Assembly (NCBI RefSeq): GCF_030581075.1 | Contig: NZ_JAUQSW010000006.1 | Coordinates: forward strand, 62,001 to 126,000 | From: Hymenobacter cheonanensis | Lineage (GTDB): Bacteria; Bacteroidota; Bacteroidia; Cytophagales; Hymenobacteraceae | DNA length: 64,000 nucleotides | Direction of reading: 5' to 3' | In this document: positions 60,027-64,000 of the stretch, piece by piece | Layout: the number at the start of each line of letters is the position of its first letter | Numbering within the stretch: position 1 is the first letter of the stretch | Notes under the pieces: generated by a model | What the model was told of the DNA's origin: nothing | The model's input: only the letters and a program-made list of their open reading frames with translations | Databases searched by the model: none | Program-made: the position numbers and the translations under genes

Positions 60027-60416
60027 CTAAAGAGTGCGCCCAGTTGGCCCTAGCCAGACGCCCCATAACATCAGTAGGGAGATAACAAAGAAGAAGTAAG
60101 TCGGCAGAACTTCTTGCAGAATCACTTTAGGTTGCTCGCGATGCCAGCCAGGAACTTGATTAGCGAAGCGTGCGATAAGCTGAATGAAAAAAGCAATAGA
60201 GAAAATAAGAAGAACTGAAAATAAAGTACTAGGTCTTACATTTTCGGGATAGGACCTAGTGGCCCCTAATAAGAGGGACGAGATTTTACTGAATAAAACA
60301 GCGCCGATAAGCCAAGCTAGGGAGGTGAAGGCGTTGCGACGATTTTTTTCTCGAAAGAACACGAATACAACGTAATAATCAACCGCCGCAAAAAAGAGCA
60401 GGAGTAATACTCTCAT
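60027..60416 (-). CDS. Membrane protein of unknown function
   Basis: A 129-residue protein with four membrane segments: RVLLLLFFAAVDYYVVFVFF, AFTSLAWLIGAVLFSKISSL, TLFSVLLIFSIAFFIQLIAR and TYFFFVISLLMLWGVWLGPT. It is AT-rich against its neighbours and no family was recognised. It lies downstream of gpsA by 27 bases on the same strand and could be cotranscribed with it. Confidence 0.65.
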   Translation of the reverse strand: MRVLLLLFFAAVDYYVVFVFFREKNRRNAFTSLAWLIGAVLFSKISSLLLGATRSYPENVRPSTLFSVLLIFSIAFFIQLIARFANQVPGWHREQPKVILQEVLPTYFFFVISLLMLWGVWLGPTGRTL

Positions 60417-60443
60417 TTATCTTTCAGCTTTTAATTTAAAAAA

Positions 60444-61439
60444 TTACCTAAGCTTCTCCTTCAGAATCTGCAGCTCTACGGCGGGGGCAATGCGCTCATA
60501 CAAAATATTATACGCGGCCGTGGTAATGGGCATGTTCACCTTGAGTTTGCGATTAAGCTCGTGGATGCTCTTGACGGCGTAGTAGCCCTCGGCCACCATG
60601 TTCATCTCCAGCTGGGCCGACTTGACGGAATAGCCGCGGCCCACCATGCTGCCAAACGTTCTATTGCGCGAGAACTGCGAGTAGGCCGTCACCAGCAAGT
60701 CGCCGAGGTAGGCCGAGGCCGAGAGGTCGCGCGGCTGGGGCGAGATGGCCTGCAAAAAGCGCCGGATTTCCTGCACCGCGTTGCTCACCAGCACGGCCAG
60801 GAAGTTGTCGCCGTAGCCCAGGCCGTGGGCAATGCCGCCGGTGAGGGCAATAATGTTCTTCATCACGGCGCAGTACTCGATTCCGTCGAGGTCGGCGGCC
60901 GGGTGGGCGCTCACGTAGCGGTTGCGCAGCAGCTGGCAAAAGGCTAGGCCCAGCCCGCTCACGTCGGGCGAGCCGATGGTGAGGTAGCTCTGCTTTTCCA
61001 GCGCCACCTCCTCGGCGTGGCAGGGCCCGGCAATGACCCCTAGCTGGGCGGCGGGCAGCCGGAAGCGCTCCTGTACGTAGTCCGTCACGAGAATATTCTT
61101 GCCGGGAATCATGCCTTTGATGGCCGACACCACCCCACTTTTGTGGCGCAGCGCATCGCGCCCCAGCTTGTCGAGCACGGGCTGCACGAAGGCGGCGGGC
61201 ACGGCCAGCACCAGCCAGTCGGCCTCGGCTACGGCCTCGGAGAGGTCGGTAGTGGGGAAGACTAAGTTGCGGTCGAAGAGGACCGAGGAGAGGTAGCGCG
61301 GGTTGTGGCCGGTGCGCAGCAGGTGCTGCACATCGTCTTTCGAGCGCAGCCACCAATCGACGCGGGCGCCGTTTTCGGAGAGGATTTTCGTAAGCGCGGT
61401 GGCCCAGGAGCCGCCGCCAATCAGGGCAATTTTTTCCAT
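60444..61439 (-). CDS. gpsA: Glycerol-3-phosphate dehydrogenase [NAD(P)+]
   Basis: A 331-residue enzyme that makes sn-glycerol 3-phosphate for phospholipid synthesis. KIALIGGGSWATALTKILSE is the NAD(P) fold; the Bacteroidota form GGGSWAT replaces GAGSWGT. EADWLVLAVPAAFVQPVLDK and AVMKNIIALTGGIAHGLGYG hold the catalytic lysine. AEVALEKQSYLTIGSPD precedes the substrate domain, ending RIAPAVELQILKEKLR. The start at 61439 follows from the nucleotide fold; the upstream frame is not coding-like. Confidence 0.95.
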   Translation of the reverse strand: MEKIALIGGGSWATALTKILSENGARVDWWLRSKDDVQHLLRTGHNPRYLSSVLFDRNLVFPTTDLSEAVAEADWLVLAVPAAFVQPVLDKLGRDALRHKSGVVSAIKGMIPGKNILVTDYVQERFRLPAAQLGVIAGPCHAEEVALEKQSYLTIGSPDVSGLGLAFCQLLRNRYVSAHPAADLDGIEYCAVMKNIIALTGGIAHGLGYGDNFLAVLVSNAVQEIRRFLQAISPQPRDLSASAYLGDLLVTAYSQFSRNRTFGSMVGRGYSVKSAQLEMNMVAEGYYAVKSIHELNRKLKVNMPITTAAYNILYERIAPAVELQILKEKLR

Positions 61440-61541
61440 AGGGGAGGGGCGGCAAAACGCGGCCCGGAGGGAGGTCAGTGGGGAATTCAGCCCGCAAGCT
61501 AGAGCCGGGGGCCGCATCTTTGCCGAAACTTACCCTTTGCC

Positions 61542-62204
61542 ATGTCCCCCACTATCGCCGCTACGGCCGCTTTTATCGAAGACAAGTTTGCCGCCGAGGG
61601 CTCGGGCCACGACTGGCCGCACATCCGGCGGGTGTGGCAGGTAGCGCGGGCGCTGGCCGCCGGCCAGCCCGGCCTCGACCAGGAGGTGACGGAGCTGGCG
61701 GCGCTGCTGCACGACATTGCCGACTGGAAGTTTCACGGCGGCGACTACGAAGCCGGGCCCCGCGCGGCCCGCGCCTGGCTGGCCAGCCAGCAGGTGCCCG
61801 AGGCCACCATTGCCCGCGTCGAGCAGGTTATTCGGGAGGTGAGCTTCAAGGGGCTAGGGGTCGAAACGCCCGTGAGCAGCCCCGAGGCCGCCGTGGTGCA
61901 GGATGCCGACCGACTCGACGCTATCGGGGCCATTGGCGTGGGGCGGGCCTTTGCCTACGGCGGCCACAAGGGCCGGCCTATGCACGACCCCGCCACGCCG
62001 CCCGTCTCGCACCAGGACTTTGCGCAGTACCAGCAAAGCACCGCGCCCACCCTCAACCACTTCTACGAGAAGCTGCTGCACCTCAAAGACCGGCTTAATA
62101 CCCCCGCCGCCCGCCGGCTGGCCGAGGAGCGCCACCGCTTCATGGAGCAGTTTGTGGCCCAGTTTCTGCGCGAGTGGAACAGTGAAGACGTTCCGACGGC
62201 GTAA
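61542..62204 (+). CDS. HD-domain phosphohydrolase (YedJ-like)
   Basis: A 220-residue hydrolase. GHDWPHIRRVWQVARAL and ELAALLHDIADWKFHGGD give the histidine and the HD pair (residues 57-58) of the metal site. AVVQDADRLDAIGAIGVGRA and FAYGGHKGRPMHDPATPPVS continue the family pattern, with NTPAARRLAEERHRFMEQFV at the C-terminus. The substrate is unknown; YedJ relatives act on nucleotides or phosphoesters. Confidence 0.88.
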   Translation: MSPTIAATAAFIEDKFAAEGSGHDWPHIRRVWQVARALAAGQPGLDQEVTELAALLHDIADWKFHGGDYEAGPRAARAWLASQQVPEATIARVEQVIREVSFKGLGVETPVSSPEAAVVQDADRLDAIGAIGVGRAFAYGGHKGRPMHDPATPPVSHQDFAQYQQSTAPTLNHFYEKLLHLKDRLNTPAARRLAEERHRFMEQFVAQFLREWNSEDVPTA

Positions 62205-62292
62205 CTGCCCAGGGCGGCCGCCGGGTAGCCCCTAGCGGCAGTTTTTACGGTTCACTACCCATTACCCATTCTTAAAAACGTACTTTTACGCC

Positions 62293-62556
62293 ATGACTAA
62301 GGGCGCGCTCACTACGGCCGGCTGGCGCCGGTATTACTTTCTGTTGGTGTTGCTGGCAGGTTTGGTCCTGGCCGGCTGCCGCACGTGCCCCATCGATGCC
62401 TGCCACGCCCGCAAGGCCCACTACCACAACGGGGTAAAGTACCGCGCCCGGCCCATCTGGAAGATGCAGTACCCGGCCGTGGGCGAGAAGTACAAGAACC
62501 AGCACGACGGCGACAACAAGCGCCGGAAGAGCGACCACAGCAAGCCGCTGAAATAA
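62293..62556 (+). CDS. Small lipoprotein
   Basis: An 87-residue protein. RRYYFLLVLLAGLVLAGCRT has a lipobox (LAGC, Cys29). The mature part is basic with paired cysteines (CRTCPIDACHARKAHYHNGV) and ends KNQHDGDNKRRKSDHSKPLK. No family was recognised; it may bind nucleic acid, peptidoglycan or metal in the periplasm. Confidence 0.65.
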   Translation: MTKGALTTAGWRRYYFLLVLLAGLVLAGCRTCPIDACHARKAHYHNGVKYRARPIWKMQYPAVGEKYKNQHDGDNKRRKSDHSKPLK

Positions 62557-62725
62557 GCTGGGCGCTAGGGGCTTTTTCCGGAATTACGCTTTTTAACGGG
62601 GCCAGGAGCGAGGCAGCCGGCCGCGTCGGGGGATGGACGGGAGCCGGCAATAAGTGGCGCAAACGCTAGGAAAAACGGGTTTTCTGGCGTAAATTGCGCA
62701 CGCAATAGAAAGTTATGCAGCATGG

Positions 62726-62802
62726 GTTAAAAGTTATGAGTTGGCCCTGGCTACCTCATTTTCTTGTACAAACTCATGAATCATAACTTTTAACTCATAA
62801 TT
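62726..62802. repeat. Inverted repeat upstream of gyrA
   Basis: GTTAAAAGTTATGA (62726-62739) and TCATAACTTTTAAC (62781-62794) are perfect 14-base arms with a 41-base spacer. ATGAGTT (62736-62742) and AACTCAT (62771-62777) pair inside. It lies within 90 bases of the gyrA start and could be a phylum repeat or a supercoiling-control site. Confidence 0.55.
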
Positions 62803-62810
62803 CGAAGCAG

Positions 62811-64000
62811 ATGGCCGAAGGCGAAAAAATAATCCCGATTAACATCGAAGACGAGATGCGCGGGGCCTACATCGACTACTCGATGTCGGTTATCATCTCG
62901 CGGGCGCTGCCCGACGTGCGCGACGGCCTCAAGCCCGTGCACCGGCGCGTGCTCTACGGCATGAGCGAGCTAGGGGTGTCTTACACCAAAAGCCACAAGA
63001 AATCGGCCCGTATCGTGGGCGAGGTGCTGGGTAAGTACCACCCGCACGGCGACAGCAGCGTGTACGACACCATGGTGCGCATGGCCCAGGACTGGAGCCT
63101 GCGCTATCCGCTGGTAGACGGCCAGGGCAACTTCGGCTCGGTCGATGGCGACTCGCCGGCCGCCATGCGCTACACCGAGGCCCGCCTCAAGCGCATTGCC
63201 GACGAGCTGCTAGGGGACCTGGACAAGGATACGGTGGACTTCCAGCCCAACTTCGACGATTCGCTCGAAGAGCCCAGCGTGCTGCCCGCCAAGTTTCCGA
63301 ACCTGCTCGTGAACGGCACCAGCGGCATTGCCGTGGGCATGGCCACTAACATGGCCCCGCATAACCTGACCGAAGTCGTGAACGGCATCGTGGCCTACCT
63401 CGACAACGAGGCCATCACGGTCACCGAACTGATGGAGCACATCACGGCGCCCGATTTTCCTACCGGCGGCATCATCTACGGCTACGAGGGCGTGAAGCAG
63501 GCCTTCGAAACCGGCCGGGGCCGCATTGTGATGCGGGCCAAGCACCACTTCGAAACCCTGCCCAGCGGCAAGGAGCAGATTATCGTGACCGAGATTCCCT
63601 ACCAGGTGAACAAGGCCTCGATGATTGAGAAGACGGCCGCGCTCATCAACGACAAGAAAATCGAGGGCATTGCCGCCCTGCGCGACGAGAGCGACCGCGA
63701 CGGCATGCGCATCGTGTACGAGCTTAAGCGCGACGCCCTGAACACGGTGGTGCTCAACAACCTGTTCAAGTATACCCAGCTGCAATCGTCGTTTGGCGTC
63801 AACAACGTGGCCCTGGTCAAAGGCCGCCCGATGACGCTGGGCCTGCGCGACCTTATCAAGTACTTCGTCGAGCACCGCGAGGAAGTGATTGTGCGCCGCA
63901 CGCGCTACGAGCTGGCCGAAGCCCAGAAGCGGGCCCACATCCTGGAAGGCCTGCTCATCGCCCTCGACCACCTGGATGAGGTAATTAAGCTCATCCGCGA
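62811..64000 (+). CDS. gyrA: DNA gyrase subunit A, N-terminal part
   Basis: The first 396 codons; the gene runs past the right edge. [24 protein letters not shown] residues open the breakage-reunion domain. [20 protein letters not shown] is the quinolone-resistance region, with Ser82 and Asp86 in the wild-type susceptible form. [12 protein letters not shown] has the active Tyr121. Later [20 protein letters not shown] and [17 protein letters not shown] match. GyrA cuts and rejoins DNA for negative supercoiling with GyrB. The start at 62811 follows the inverted repeat. Confidence 0.97.
   Translation, partial: MAEGEKIIPINIEDEMRGAYIDYSMSVIISRALPDVRDGLKPVHRRVLYGMSELGVSYTKSHKKSARIVGEVLGKYHPHGDSSVYDTMVRMAQDWSLRYPLVDGQGNFGSVDGDSPAAMRYTEARLKRIADELLGDLDKDTVDFQPNFDDSLEEPSVLPAKFPNLLVNGTSGIAVGMATNMAPHNLTEVVNGIVAYLDNEAITVTELMEHITAPDFPTGGIIYGYEGVKQAFETGRGRIVMRAKHHFETLPSGKEQIIVTEIPYQVNKASMIEKTAALINDKKIEGIAALRDESDRDGMRIVYELKRDALNTVVLNNLFKYTQLQSSFGVNNVALVKGRPMTLGLRDLIKYFVEHREEVIVRRTRYELAEAQKRAHILEGLLIALDHLDEVIKLIR

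Noticed and set aside
1..64000. CTAG words look very frequent (many GCTAGCC)
   Set aside because: A rough expectation at this base composition already gives about 3 per kb, similar to what is seen, so only lack of depletion is certain.

Overview
The window is GC-rich chromosomal DNA from a member of the Bacteroidota, most like Hymenobacter and its relatives in the Cytophagales. This is inferred from several things seen together: a type IX secretion C-terminal tail (on a pseudogene near 10.5 kb), a TonB-dependent receptor with a carboxypeptidase-regulatory domain, families typical of the phylum (DUF349, DUF2911, SWIM/DUF6493, OMP beta-barrel), weak ribosome-binding sites, TTG and GTG starts, and promoter -7 boxes of the Bacteroidota form TAnnTTTG. 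No rRNA, CRISPR array, integrase or intact transposase was seen. One tRNA gene (Thr, UGU) is present. The two ends cut an M20-type amidohydrolase (left, minus strand) and gyrA (right, plus strand).

Layout. 0-3.1 kb: minus-strand genes for an M20 amidohydrolase, a small HEAGH protein, a CoA-binding protein and a COG2509 FAD dehydrogenase. 3.3-10.7 kb: mixed accessory plus-strand genes, including two AT-rich newcomers (a NYN-LOTUS protein and an SMI1/KNR4 protein), an S41 peptidase, acetyltransferases, an MFS permease and a broken type IX-exported protein. 11-23 kb: DUF2911, gpmA, a 1,219-residue Dna2/Cas4-like nuclease-helicase followed by an AT-rich nuclease-fold protein, a serine hydrolase lipoprotein, an acyltransferase-3 and a UvrA2-type ATPase. 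23-30 kb: a DUF6493/SWIM pair, DUF2809 and a DUF2236 oxygenase-like protein. 30-36 kb: a TonB receptor, then an MMPL exporter sharing a palindromic divergent promoter with a frameshifted surface protein. 36-42 kb: small secreted proteins, an AraC regulator, thyA, a TonB-C protein and an amidohydrolase. 42-53.6 kb: housekeeping (aminotransferase IV, dprA, merR, alaS, tRNA-Thr, DUF349, YqgE, pdxH, DUF1015, maf). 53.5-59.2 kb: three tandem paralogous GT-C-like membrane proteins, translationally coupled to maf. 59.2-64 kb: a small EamA transporter, a compact leader/peptide/terminator unit, gpsA, an HD hydrolase, a lipoprotein and gyrA.

How it works together. Much of the window is core metabolism and information processing (gpmA, thyA, pdxH, gpsA, alaS, gyrA, dprA). 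Envelope functions recur: the TonB receptor, MMPL exporter, acyltransferase, GT-C-like trio and small EamA transporter could together serve envelope glycan or lipid modification, but only the adjacency is seen. Long hairpin repeats (four full copies and one decayed copy) sit between genes and look like one dispersed REP-like family. The least explained locus is at 59,671-59,961: a -7 box, a leader with competing hairpins, a 39-codon hydrophobic peptide and a strong terminator, which resembles a small-peptide or type I toxin-like unit.
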